From the NCBI GenBank assembly GCA_958448515.1, contig CAUDEF010000020.1, positions 1 through 38,253 on the forward strand: 38,253 bases of DNA. Direction: 5' to 3'. Numbering within the stretch: position 1 is the stretch's first letter; every line of letters starts with the position of its first letter. Shown here piece after piece: positions 23,960 through 32,439 of this stretch. A model generated the notes under the pieces. It saw only the letters and a list, made by a program, of their open reading frames with translations. It made no database searches and was not told the origin of the DNA. The position numbers and the translations under genes were made by a program. This stretch comes from an uncultured Phascolarctobacterium sp. GTDB taxonomy: Bacteria; Bacillota; Negativicutes; Acidaminococcales; Acidaminococcaceae.

Positions 23960-25357
23960 TTACGCATTGAATACTTTACCCGGATTTAAAATATTATTAG
24001 GATCCATAGCACGTTTAATAGTACGCATGATTTCCATTTCTACCGGATTGGTGAATTTTTCCATTGCCGGCAGCTTTTTAGCACCAATGCCATGTTCGCC
24101 GCTTAAGCGTCCGCCCAGACTGTATACGTAAGCATAAGCTTCTTCGTGGAAACGTGCCAGCTCATCATTCCACTGCTCATCGCTCATATCACCTTTTAAA
24201 ATCTGGAAGTGGAGGTTGCCGTCACCGGCATGAGCCAATGTAAAGAGCTTAAAGCTGTAATTTTTAGATACTTCTGTAAGATGCTCAATGCACACTGCAA
24301 TTTTGTCTACAGGAACTACAAGGTCATCAGAAGTGCTTACTTTGGAAAGAACGCGAGTTGCTTCAAGGCAGTTGCGGCGCAGCTTCCATACGCGTTCATC
24401 AGCTTCCAGAACATCTACGGCACCGGATTCAGTGCAGATTTCATCAAGCTGTTCCATTTTCATTTCCAGTTCTTCTTCGTTGAAGGTTTCTACAGTAACA
24501 ATTACATAACTGCCATCTTCATAGTGCGGCAGTTTAGTTTCACAGTAATCACTGGAAGCACGAACAAAGTTATTATCCATAAACTCTACACTGGTAGGGT
24601 TAAGGCCTGCTTTAATCAGATTAGGCACCAGATCTACCGCTTTATTTAAATCGGTAAAGATAGCCAAAATATCAATTTTGCAGGGGCACAGCGGCAAAAG
24701 TTTTAAGGTTGCTTTGGTAATAATGCCCAAAGTGCCTTCACTGCCCATTACCAGCTGTTCCAGGCAGTAACCGGTAGAGCATTTTTTCAGACGTGTACCC
24801 AGCTCAGCAATTTCACCAGTCGGAGTTACTACCTCAATAGAATAAATCTGATGACGGGTAGTACCATAGCGTACTGCTTTATTGCCGCCGGCATTGGTAG
24901 CAATATTGCCGCCAATCAGGCAGCTGTCTGCACTGCAGGGGTCGCCGGCATATAAAAGACCTGCTTCATTAGCTTTAGCCTGAATTTCAGATGTACGCGC
25001 ACCAGCTTCAACTACCATGTACATGGCATCTGTATTCAGCTCAATAATTTTATCCATGCGTTCCAAAAGCAGAACAATACCGCCGCAAACAGGAACTGCA
25101 CCGCAGGAAACGCTGGTACCTGCGCTGCGCGGAGTTACAGGAACAAGATACTTATTAGCCAGCTTCATTACAGAGGCAACTTCTTCAGTGCTGCCCGGAA
25201 GTACAACAACCTCCGGCAGATGATGGTAATGAGGGTCAGTTTCCTCATCAGTTTTATAGCGGTCTAAGGTTTCCGCATCCACCTTTACATTATCTGCGCC
25301 TACTGCCGCGCACAGTTCTTCAAGCAATTCTTCTGTTACAGGGTTATACTTTGTCAT
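23960..25357 (-). CDS. FAD-binding 2-hydroxyacid dehydrogenase, GlcD family (second copy)
   Basis: This 465-residue protein has an N-terminal FAD_binding_4 domain (VVLPGSTEEVASV, then PRSAGTSVSCGAVP and the PLOOP-like GGNIATNAGGNKAVRYG). The C-terminal FAD-oxidase domain has LAHAGDGNLHF and LSGEHGIGAKKL, followed by NPGKVF. This is the D-lactate/glycolate dehydrogenase (GlcD) type, cytoplasmic and flavin-linked. The ATG at 25357 is preceded by AAAGGA nine bases away; an in-frame TTG at 25366 abuts that site. It is a tandem paralogue of the next gene upstream but differs in the FAD loop (SAGTSVS against GGGTSLA). Confidence 0.93.
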   Translation of the reverse strand: MTKYNPVTEELLEELCAAVGADNVKVDAETLDRYKTDEETDPHYHHLPEVVVLPGSTEEVASVMKLANKYLVPVTPRSAGTSVSCGAVPVCGGIVLLLERMDKIIELNTDAMYMVVEAGARTSEIQAKANEAGLLYAGDPCSADSCLIGGNIATNAGGNKAVRYGTTRHQIYSIEVVTPTGEIAELGTRLKKCSTGYCLEQLVMGSEGTLGIITKATLKLLPLCPCKIDILAIFTDLNKAVDLVPNLIKAGLNPTSVEFMDNNFVRASSDYCETKLPHYEDGSYVIVTVETFNEEELEMKMEQLDEICTESGAVDVLEADERVWKLRRNCLEATRVLSKVSTSDDLVVPVDKIAVCIEHLTEVSKNYSFKLFTLAHAGDGNLHFQILKGDMSDEQWNDELARFHEEAYAYVYSLGGRLSGEHGIGAKKLPAMEKFTNPVEMEIMRTIKRAMDPNNILNPGKVFNA

Positions 25358-25395
25358 TTCATTCAATCCTTTCTACCTACTATACTGCCATGCTG

Positions 25396-26796
25396 CTAAG
25401 CATTGAATATTTTGCCCGGGTTCAAAATCAGCTGCGGGTCCCATGCCAGCTTAATCTTTCTCATCAGTTCAAGCTCGCCTGCGGGAGTGTACGCTTCCAT
25501 ATAGTCAAGCTTTTTGGCCCCAATGCCATGCTCACCAGCCAGGCGGCCGCCCTGAGCATAAGCATAGGTATAAACCTCGTTATGGAAGTTACGCACATTT
25601 TCTTCCCACTGTTCATCTGACAAATCGCATTTACATAAAACAATATGCAAATTGCCGTCACCTATATGGGCATTAATTTTTACAGGGAACGGATATTTTT
25701 CACCCACCTGCATAATATATTTAATTGTTTCGGCGATTTTATCAACCGGAACAACAACATCATCCGTTAAAGATACCAGACTGATTAAACGTACAGATTC
25801 CTGACAGTTACGGCGCATGCTCCAGATTCTGTCATCAGCTTCCAGTACGTCTACTGCACCAGCTTCACTGCACAGCTCATCCAGCTGTTCCATTTTAGAG
25901 TCCAGCTCATCTTCCGTAAAGGTTTCTACTGTAATAATTACATAGATGCCGTCTTCATAATGAGGCGCACCCTTAAATTCAATATAATCTGCAGTGCCGC
26001 GTACATAGGAATTATCCATGTATTCAATGCTGGTAGGATTAAGTCCTGCCTGCATAATTTTCGGCACTAAATCAAGCGCTTTAAAGGAATCATCAAATAC
26101 TGCCAGCAGATCAAAACGATACGGAGGTAACGGCTGCAATTTTAAAGTAACTTTGGTAATAATGCCCAAAGTACCTTCACTGCCCATTACCAGCTGCTCC
26201 ATGCAGTAGCCTGTAGAGCATTTTTTCAGTCTTGCGCCAACTTCAACAATCTCACCTGTAGGTGTTACCATTTCCAGACTGTATACCTGATTACGTGTTA
26301 CACCATAGCGTACCGCTTTATTGCCGCCGGCATTAGTCGCAAGATTGCCGCCAATCTGACAGCTTTCCGCGCTGCAGGGATCACCTGCATACAAAAAACC
26401 TGCTTCGTTGGCCATCTTCTGAATATCTACTGTTCTTACACCTGCTTCGGCAACAAGATACATGCCTGTGGTGTTAAGCTCAATAATCTTATTTAATCTT
26501 TCCATCAGCATTACAATGCCGCCGCATACGGCAATGGCACCGTCTGCAAGGCTGGTACCGCCGCCGCGGACAGTTACCGGCACATTATATTTGTTGCACA
26601 GCTTTACTACCGCAGCAACTTCCTGCGCGTTTCCCGGCAATACTACTGCTTCCGGAGTTCTGAATTTTTTCGGATCGGTTTCTTCATCTGTTTTATATAA
26701 ATCTAATTTTTCTGCATCAGTCAGTACATATTCACTGCCCAAAGCTTCCTGCAGTTCAGCAAGCATAGCAGCATTTAAAGATGCATATTCTTTCAT
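25396..26796 (-). CDS. FAD-binding 2-hydroxyacid dehydrogenase, GlcD family (first copy)
   Basis: This 466-residue protein has the same two-domain layout as its neighbour: VVLPGNAQEVAAV, VRGGGTSLADGAI and GGNLATNAGGNKAVRYG for FAD, then INAHIGDGNLHI, LAGEHGIGAKKL and NPGKIF. It oxidises a 2-hydroxy acid such as D-lactate and passes electrons on. A flavodoxin/ferredoxin protein lies 13 bases upstream in the operon and is a plausible acceptor. GGAGGGG precedes the ATG. The exact substrate is unknown. Confidence 0.93.
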   Translation of the reverse strand: MKEYASLNAAMLAELQEALGSEYVLTDAEKLDLYKTDEETDPKKFRTPEAVVLPGNAQEVAAVVKLCNKYNVPVTVRGGGTSLADGAIAVCGGIVMLMERLNKIIELNTTGMYLVAEAGVRTVDIQKMANEAGFLYAGDPCSAESCQIGGNLATNAGGNKAVRYGVTRNQVYSLEMVTPTGEIVEVGARLKKCSTGYCMEQLVMGSEGTLGIITKVTLKLQPLPPYRFDLLAVFDDSFKALDLVPKIMQAGLNPTSIEYMDNSYVRGTADYIEFKGAPHYEDGIYVIITVETFTEDELDSKMEQLDELCSEAGAVDVLEADDRIWSMRRNCQESVRLISLVSLTDDVVVPVDKIAETIKYIMQVGEKYPFPVKINAHIGDGNLHIVLCKCDLSDEQWEENVRNFHNEVYTYAYAQGGRLAGEHGIGAKKLDYMEAYTPAGELELMRKIKLAWDPQLILNPGKIFNA

Positions 26797-26809
26797 AAAA
26801 TCCCCTCCA

Positions 26810-27565
26810 TTACATGTCTTCTAATTTTATCTGCGGATGATGATATGTAGCATTAGCCTTTACTGTCTTTTTGCCTGCATGCACAGCCTGCACCGGGCAC
26901 CAGTGCAGACAGCCCAGGCAATGAGCACAGTTACTGCCAAAAACAGCCCTGTTATCCACTAGCTTTATATTATCCATAGGGCACACTTTGCTGCATGTAC
27001 CGCAGCCAATGCACTTATTATCAGCAAAAAGATTATTAATCTGCAGCATTTTATCCATATACTTCCATGCCAGAGCAGTACCAAAGCTTTCCCATACCCA
27101 GGCACCTTTTACACGGCTGGTATTTTCTACCCGCAGCTGTAAATCCTGCTTTACTGCCGGAAGTTTCTGCTCAGCAGCAGCCAGCATTCTGTCACGAACT
27201 TTTAGGGCTGCCGCAAAAAAATTATCCGGCATAATTATATCGCAGGCGTAATTTAAGCTTATACCGCGCACGTGCAGACATTTTTGCATCTGCTTTAAAG
27301 CATAACCCTGATTACCGCCCATGGTAACAATGCCAAAACAATACTTTGGCTTAGCCTTTAATTCTGCAATAAATTTTTCCACCGCCGGAGGCAGGGAAAA
27401 ACAATACACCGGGCACACAATGCCTATAACCTCATCAGTTACTTCATAAGGCTGCTTAAGATAAGCTCCCATTTTTTCCATTCTGCAGTCCGGGAATGCT
27501 CCCTGCAAAGTCTTTGCTGCATATAAACTGTTTCCTGTACCGCTTAAATAAAAAATTACTGCCAT
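26810..27565 (-). CDS. EFR1-type flavodoxin-ferredoxin protein
   Basis: This 251-residue protein starts with a flavodoxin-like domain (VIFYLSGTGNSLYAAKTL as FMN loop, then GIVCPVYCFSLPP). It ends with two 4Fe-4S motifs, CIGCGTCSKVCP (~residues 187-198) and CAHCLGCLHWCP (~214-225). This is the EFR1 (ferrodoxin) architecture, a cytoplasmic electron carrier. It is the first gene of the operon with the two GlcD-type dehydrogenases, so it probably takes their electrons or feeds a reductive step. AAGGAG precedes the ATG, and a TATAAT box is present about 40 bases upstream. Confidence 0.93.
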   Translation of the reverse strand: MAVIFYLSGTGNSLYAAKTLQGAFPDCRMEKMGAYLKQPYEVTDEVIGIVCPVYCFSLPPAVEKFIAELKAKPKYCFGIVTMGGNQGYALKQMQKCLHVRGISLNYACDIIMPDNFFAAALKVRDRMLAAAEQKLPAVKQDLQLRVENTSRVKGAWVWESFGTALAWKYMDKMLQINNLFADNKCIGCGTCSKVCPMDNIKLVDNRAVFGSNCAHCLGCLHWCPVQAVHAGKKTVKANATYHHPQIKLEDM

Positions 27566-27640
27566 TTTATGCTCCTTATTTAACGCAAATCCTTCCTAAT
27601 TATAATATAAATGACAGCATTTGTCTTGTTAAACAATATA

Positions 27641-27668
27641 AAAAAGCAACGCCCATGGCGTTGCTTTT
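27641..27668 (-). terminator. terminator after the FadL-like gene
   Basis: AAGCAACGCC (27644-27653) and GGCGTTGCTT (27657-27666) form a perfect 10-bp stem around CAT, with a T-run on minus. It lies about 95 bases past the stop, and also upstream of the EFR1 promoter. Confidence 0.88.
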
Positions 27669-27760
27669 ATGAACTGTATATATTTTTACACTTTTATGTA
27701 TATAACAATTTAGCTATATAGTATATATTTACTACAACAAGACTAAATTTTGCCTATCAA

Positions 27761-29053
27761 TTAAAAGTTGCGCTGATAGCTGATGCCGACAATTTTAGCA
27801 TAGTTATCATGGGTACTAACATTTTTATACCAATCACTGCCACCTTCAGCAGGTGTATGACCCTTAAAGCTCAGACCGCCGATGTCCATATAACCTAAAG
27901 TTAAAGCCAAAGTCTGCTCTTCGTCATGGTACTGGGCACCGATAGTATAGGTTCTGCGATTGCCGGTAGGAACAATAAAATCGCCGCCGTCATAAGGAAT
28001 GCAGCTGCCGTCATAAGCAAAGCCTGCAAGAGCAGAATATTTATCGCTTAATTTATGTTCCACACCAATAGCATAACGCCAGCCGTCAGACCAGTTTTTC
28101 GGATTCTCACTCTTATCTATACCATATCCCGGTAAGTAAGGAATAGGATCTTTGAAATACATATTTAAAGCATCATAAGAACTCCAGCCAGTATGAGTAG
28201 CATTTAATTCTACTCTGGTTTTATCATCAAATTTATGATTGTAGCCAATGCTCCAGCTGTCCGGCAGAGTTACTACGCCATAGGCATCAGTAATATGTCC
28301 ACCCCAATCTCCATAGGCTCTTAATTCAGCTTCCATGGAATGAGTAATTTCGCTGCGATATACTACACCAATTTCATTTTTATCGTCAAAAGAGTAATTA
28401 ACAGCAGCATTCCAGCCCAAAGCATAACTTTCACCAGATGTATGAGTAGGACCGGATTTAAAACCCTGCGACAAATCACTTGGATCTTTTGGCAAATTTA
28501 AATTTTTCTCCAGATCAAGACCAACATAGTTGATTTCCGCTCCTACAGCGGCACTCCATTTATCGTCAAATTTATGAGCGTAGGTAGGAGTCACACTTAC
28601 ACCTACCAGCTTGGAAAAGAAAGCATTGGTAGCTGCAGTGGAATTTCTTTCAAACTCAGAAATCATGCCAAAACGGGTATAGGCACCAATGCCGAACCAT
28701 TCTTTATCATTAATCTGTCTTACATAATAAGCACCAGGAACCCAGGCAGGATGAACAACATTTTTGCCAGGTTCTATTGTATTTCCATTTTGATCTGGAA
28801 TCACTCTTTCTAAATTATATTTTCCATGAGGGCTGATATACACAGCACTCTGTTTAAAAGCTTCACCTTTTACCTTGGTAATGGAAGCAGGGTTGTAAGC
28901 TACGTTAGCCGCGTCGTTTTCAGCAAACATACGCGCTCCGCCCATAGCCACGCCTTCTGCACTCCATTCATTAATTGCAAAGCCTTCTGCAGATGCAGCA
29001 TAAGGCATCATCAAAACTGCCGCGGCACTTGCTGCAGCCAAATATTTTTTCAT
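27761..29053 (-). CDS. OmpP1/FadL-family outer membrane protein
   Basis: This 430-residue protein has a cleavable signal peptide (MKKYLAAASAAAVLMMPYAASA, cut before EGFAINEWSA). The FadL signature follows: EGVAMGGARMFAENDAANVAYNPASI. The rest is alternating aromatic beta strands ending in an aromatic residue (SYQRNF), as expected of a 14-stranded barrel. FadL proteins carry hydrophobic molecules such as long-chain fatty acids across the outer membrane; the FakA/FakB pair in this window could use such cargo. The ATG at 29053 has GAGGTG six bases upstream. Confidence 0.94.
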   Translation of the reverse strand: MKKYLAAASAAAVLMMPYAASAEGFAINEWSAEGVAMGGARMFAENDAANVAYNPASITKVKGEAFKQSAVYISPHGKYNLERVIPDQNGNTIEPGKNVVHPAWVPGAYYVRQINDKEWFGIGAYTRFGMISEFERNSTAATNAFFSKLVGVSVTPTYAHKFDDKWSAAVGAEINYVGLDLEKNLNLPKDPSDLSQGFKSGPTHTSGESYALGWNAAVNYSFDDKNEIGVVYRSEITHSMEAELRAYGDWGGHITDAYGVVTLPDSWSIGYNHKFDDKTRVELNATHTGWSSYDALNMYFKDPIPYLPGYGIDKSENPKNWSDGWRYAIGVEHKLSDKYSALAGFAYDGSCIPYDGGDFIVPTGNRRTYTIGAQYHDEEQTLALTLGYMDIGGLSFKGHTPAEGGSDWYKNVSTHDNYAKIVGISYQRNF

Positions 29054-29095
29054 ATATTTACACCTCATCTTAAATTTATACAATCACTGCTCACT

Positions 29096-29123
29096 ATTGT
29101 ATCAGTTTTAACACTAAAAGCAA
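29096..29123 (-). promoter_or_regulatory. promoter of the FadL-like gene
   Basis: On minus, TTGCTT (29118-29123), a 16-base spacer and TACAAT (29096-29101), about 42 bases before the ATG. Confidence 0.6.
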
Positions 29124-29148
29124 AAGTATTTCGTTAATCAGACAGTTA

Positions 29149-29176
29149 AAAAGCCGCCGGCAAATACCGGCGGCTT
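29149..29176 (-). terminator. terminator after the TPR-like gene
   Basis: AAGCCGCCGG (29151-29160) pairs perfectly with CCGGCGGCTT (29167-29176) around CAAATA, with a T-rich tail on minus. Confidence 0.93.
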
Positions 29177-29181
29177 TAAAA

Positions 29182-29907
29182 TCAGCGTTTTAAAACAACA
29201 GGAGGAAGTTCTGCCCAAGGCTTATATTTTGTTGTTGCACATTTATAATATTTTTTATAACGTTCCTCAGGCTCTGCACACTCTGCAGCCGCAGCCACAT
29301 CAGCTTCGCCCTGTTCATTGAGAGGATAGTATTTTAATCCCTCAGCCAAAAGCTCTGCTGCCTTTGCGTAATCGTTATTTACAGCAGCATCCTCTGCCAG
29401 GAATTTATACGCCGCAAAGCGATAGGGATTAATACCATCATGGCCCAGTTCTTCCTGCAGCATAGCCTCAGCCTCTGCTATCGCCTCATCATTTTTGCCA
29501 CTGTCACGCATTATTTCCAGACGGCGTACCCAGATATCACCGCGCCATACACTGCGGAAGGGATGCTGAAATTTACGGCAGTATTTATAAGCACTGCTCA
29601 GATAAATCAGCGGTGCATGGTCTGTACCTGTAAGCCTCCAGATAATCTCAGCCACATCTCTTAGGCACAGCACCTTATGTTCCACGTCACTTAAACCGTT
29701 TTCCGGCACATTGTTCTCATCAGGTTTTTCCTTAATAACAGTACTTAAAACCTCCATAGCGCCTTCAATATCATCCAGAGCCAGCAGCATACGGCCTACA
29801 ATACTGCGACAGCGCCAGTCATCCATATTACTTATCATTTCTGCAGGCACGGGCCACTGGCAGGTTGCAACTTTTTTTACATATTCATTCCATTGAGCTT
29901 GTTCCAT
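29182..29907 (-). CDS. TPR-like hypothetical protein
   Basis: This 241-residue soluble protein is rich in Ala, Glu and Leu. Helical pairs resemble tetratricopeptide repeats (RSIVGRMLLALDDIEGAMEVL at ~30-50; YAKAAELLAEGLKYYPLNEQG at ~190-210). It has no signal peptide or catalytic motif. I do not recognise a named family. The ATG at 29907 has GGAGG five bases upstream; a GTG at 29919 overlaps that site. It stands alone between the FadL-like gene and the sodium symporter. Confidence 0.8.
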   Translation of the reverse strand: MEQAQWNEYVKKVATCQWPVPAEMISNMDDWRCRSIVGRMLLALDDIEGAMEVLSTVIKEKPDENNVPENGLSDVEHKVLCLRDVAEIIWRLTGTDHAPLIYLSSAYKYCRKFQHPFRSVWRGDIWVRRLEIMRDSGKNDEAIAEAEAMLQEELGHDGINPYRFAAYKFLAEDAAVNNDYAKAAELLAEGLKYYPLNEQGEADVAAAAECAEPEERYKKYYKCATTKYKPWAELPPVVLKR

Positions 29908-29991
29908 AAAAGCCTCCACAATTAATAACAGTTATCAATTAAAATATAGCACACTTATAAATGTAAGTCAATGACAGTCGTCTGCCTGCAC

Positions 29992-31374
29992 TTAATCCAG
30001 TTCTTTTCTGCCGCTGATAAGCTCCGGCAAAAAGATAATCAAGCCTGCAGCAAGGCTTACCAGCAAACCGTCAATATCTGCCAGCTGCAGCTTGTTCCAC
30101 ACGCACGCCAGCACAATACTTACAAGCATAGCCCAAAAGCCTGTACGCTGACTGAACTTTCTGGAGGTAAGCACTGCCAGAGTCAGCGGAAGAAAAATAC
30201 CGCTGCCGCGCAGAGCCATGGAAAGAAAGTTCCATTCCAGCACAGAAGATTCTAGGTGATAACTGGTAAAAACCAAAGCTGCGGTAATTACCAGTATTAC
30301 ATTGATACGGCTTACAGCCAAATTAGCTTTACTGCTCAAATTTTTATATACCTTTAAAACAATACCATTTGTCAGCATTGTTGCCACACCCAAAGCCAAG
30401 CCGGCAATGGAACCAAGGGCCGATAACAGCAGCGCCGCTATACCAATTCCGCCCAGCCATTCCGGCAGATAGTTTAAAAGATACATGGGCAGAGCATCAA
30501 TAGGATTTATCTCCGGATGATAGGCAGCCATGTACATACCTATAATAACGGAAGGCAAACCTACGGGAACAACGACCAAAGCTGCCGCCGCACAGCCTGC
30601 CACTGCAGTTTTGGCATCTTTAGCCGAAAATATCGCCTGCACATAACTTTGTGTAGCAACAATACCTACTATCATAGAAAGCAGATTAATCAAGCCATTT
30701 TGCAGGCCATGACCAAAAAGACTGAACCAGCTGTCATCTGTAAAAATCCTGTGCATTCCCTGAATCTGTCCCATATCAACATAGGCAAAAATACCGCCAA
30801 CAAAAATAGTAATAAAAATTGTTCCTACCTTAAAAAGTCCGGCCATACCGGAACCGCTGAGACCGCCGAAGAAAATTATTCCCCCTGCCACAATAATAAT
30901 CAGCAGCATGGACGTTAAAATATCTACTTTAAAAATAGAACTTACCAGATGCAGAGCGGTAAGCGAGCTGGCCACAATGCTGAAAAATATTCCTGCTGAA
31001 GCAGAAACACCCGTCAAAACACCTGCTTGGGAGCCGTATTTTACTTCCATAAACTGGGCTATAGTAGTCAGCTTGCTATCGCGCAAAGGCTTGGCATATA
31101 CAAAAGCCATCAGCAAAAGAGCTATGCCGCTGCCCAAAGTAAACCACCAGGCAGGCATACCAATCTTAAAGCCCATCTGCGCTGTTCCTACTGTTGCGGC
31201 ACCGCCTACAATCGTGCCTATAATACATCCGGCCACCATACCTGCACCGGATTTTCTGCCGCCTACACTGTATTCGTCAGCGGACTTTATTTTTCTGGCA
31301 GCAATAAATCCCGGCAATAATCCGGCCAGCATGGTTATAACCAGAAACACAAGCTGAGTAGTTGTTAACTGCAT
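29992..31374 (-). CDS. sodium:solute symporter family transporter
   Basis: This 460-residue inner-membrane protein has about 13 hydrophobic segments. SSS-family features are the early AARKIKSADEYSVGGRKSG segment and the late SALGSIAGLALGVATML signature. Substrates in the family include pantothenate, proline, sialic acid and short carboxylates; none can be assigned. The ATG at 31374 follows GGGAG by eight bases. It is transcribed divergently from a LysR regulator, which is its likely controller, and its promoter has TATAAT at 31458-31463. Confidence 0.92.
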   Translation of the reverse strand: MQLTTTQLVFLVITMLAGLLPGFIAARKIKSADEYSVGGRKSGAGMVAGCIIGTIVGGAATVGTAQMGFKIGMPAWWFTLGSGIALLLMAFVYAKPLRDSKLTTIAQFMEVKYGSQAGVLTGVSASAGIFFSIVASSLTALHLVSSIFKVDILTSMLLIIIVAGGIIFFGGLSGSGMAGLFKVGTIFITIFVGGIFAYVDMGQIQGMHRIFTDDSWFSLFGHGLQNGLINLLSMIVGIVATQSYVQAIFSAKDAKTAVAGCAAAALVVVPVGLPSVIIGMYMAAYHPEINPIDALPMYLLNYLPEWLGGIGIAALLLSALGSIAGLALGVATMLTNGIVLKVYKNLSSKANLAVSRINVILVITAALVFTSYHLESSVLEWNFLSMALRGSGIFLPLTLAVLTSRKFSQRTGFWAMLVSIVLACVWNKLQLADIDGLLVSLAAGLIIFLPELISGRKELD

Positions 31375-31457
31375 AAAATCAACTCCCTGCAAACTTTCAC
31401 CTTAATTTTATACTTCTGTAAATACTTTACTTGACTGCAGTACCAATCTTTTTTATT

Positions 31458-31512
31458 ATTATAGCAGGTCTTTTATAATACTTAAAATACTAAAATTATA
31501 CATAAAAATACT
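31458..31512. promoter_or_regulatory. divergent LysR / symporter regulatory region
   Basis: The symporter -10 TATAAT lies at 31458-31463 on minus. Upstream, TATAAT (31475-31480) and ATTATA (31494-31499) bracket repeated ATACT words at 31478, 31487 and 31508. This is a plausible LysR-type operator (T-N11-A style), though AT-richness weakens it. Confidence 0.4.
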
Positions 31513-31529
31513 TTAAAGGTATGATTAAA

Positions 31530-32426
31530 ATGAATTTACAGCAAATGCGTTATTTTCTCACTGTTGCCGAGACCGGTAATATTACCAGGGCAGCCCAGCT
31601 GCTTCACATGGCTCAGCCTCCCTTAAGCAGACAAATAAAACAAATCGAAAATGAACTGGAAACAAAGCTTTTTACAAGAAACGGCCGTCACCTGCACCTT
31701 ACGGAAGCAGGTACACTGCTGCTTTACCGCGTAAGAGAAATACTTAACCTTACAGATCGCTCTCTGCAGGAAATCAAAGCTCTGACAAAAAATTCCGGCG
31801 GCACCCTTGTTTTAGGCTCTGTATCTTCTTTAGGGCATGTTCTTTTGCCTGAACTTATTAAAAATTTTCGCCGCATTCAACCCCAATTGCAGATAGAGCT
31901 GATTATGGAAGAAACAATAAAAATTACCGAACTGCTGGAAAAAGGAATTCTGGAAATCGGTTTTGTACGTCAGCCCTTTGATACTAATTTTTTTGATCAT
32001 TACATACTGCCGCAGGAAAAGTTACTGGCGGTCTATCACAAAAATATCTTTCATCCATCTGTTACAGAGGGCAATATTGCTGTTGCCGAGATGGCAAATT
32101 ATCCCTTACTGATACATCATAAATATCAGTCACTGATTGACAGTACATTTGCCCAAAATAACAGCCAGCCAAAATATTTCTGCCGCAGTAATGATATTCT
32201 ACCACTGCTTTCATGGGCAGATGCAGGACTTGGCATTGTCATTATACCGGAATCAGCCGCAAAACTTATAAAAAGCAGCAATCTGCTGACAGCCTGCATA
32301 GATGATGCCTCCCTTCATACAACAGGAGCCATGATCTGGCCCAAAAAGCAGCATCAGTCCGCCCTTGCACAAAACTTTATCAGCTTTTTCAAAAAAAGCA
32401 TGACAAACAAAAAGAACGCAGAATAA
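31530..32426 (+). CDS. LysR-family transcriptional regulator
   Basis: This 298-residue regulator has an N-terminal winged helix (MNLQQMRYFLTVAETGNITRAAQLLHMAQPPLSRQIKQIE by position 1-40). The type 2 periplasmic-binding-like effector domain starts near residue 88 (TLVLGSVSSLGHVLLPELI). The ATG at 31530 has AAAGG ten bases upstream; the in-frame ATG at 31521 is only one base from that site. The adjacent divergent symporter is the obvious target, by the usual LysR arrangement. Confidence 0.94.
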   Translation: MNLQQMRYFLTVAETGNITRAAQLLHMAQPPLSRQIKQIENELETKLFTRNGRHLHLTEAGTLLLYRVREILNLTDRSLQEIKALTKNSGGTLVLGSVSSLGHVLLPELIKNFRRIQPQLQIELIMEETIKITELLEKGILEIGFVRQPFDTNFFDHYILPQEKLLAVYHKNIFHPSVTEGNIAVAEMANYPLLIHHKYQSLIDSTFAQNNSQPKYFCRSNDILPLLSWADAGLGIVIIPESAAKLIKSSNLLTACIDDASLHTTGAMIWPKKQHQSALAQNFISFFKKSMTNKKNAE

Positions 32427-32439
32427 TCTGCGTTCTTTT
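32411..32439. terminator. bidirectional terminator between lysR and alr
   Basis: AAAGAACGCAGA (32411-32422) pairs perfectly with TCTGCGTTCTTT (32427-32438) around ATAA. The LysR stop lies in the loop and the alr stop at the foot. T-runs follow on both strands. Confidence 0.92.
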
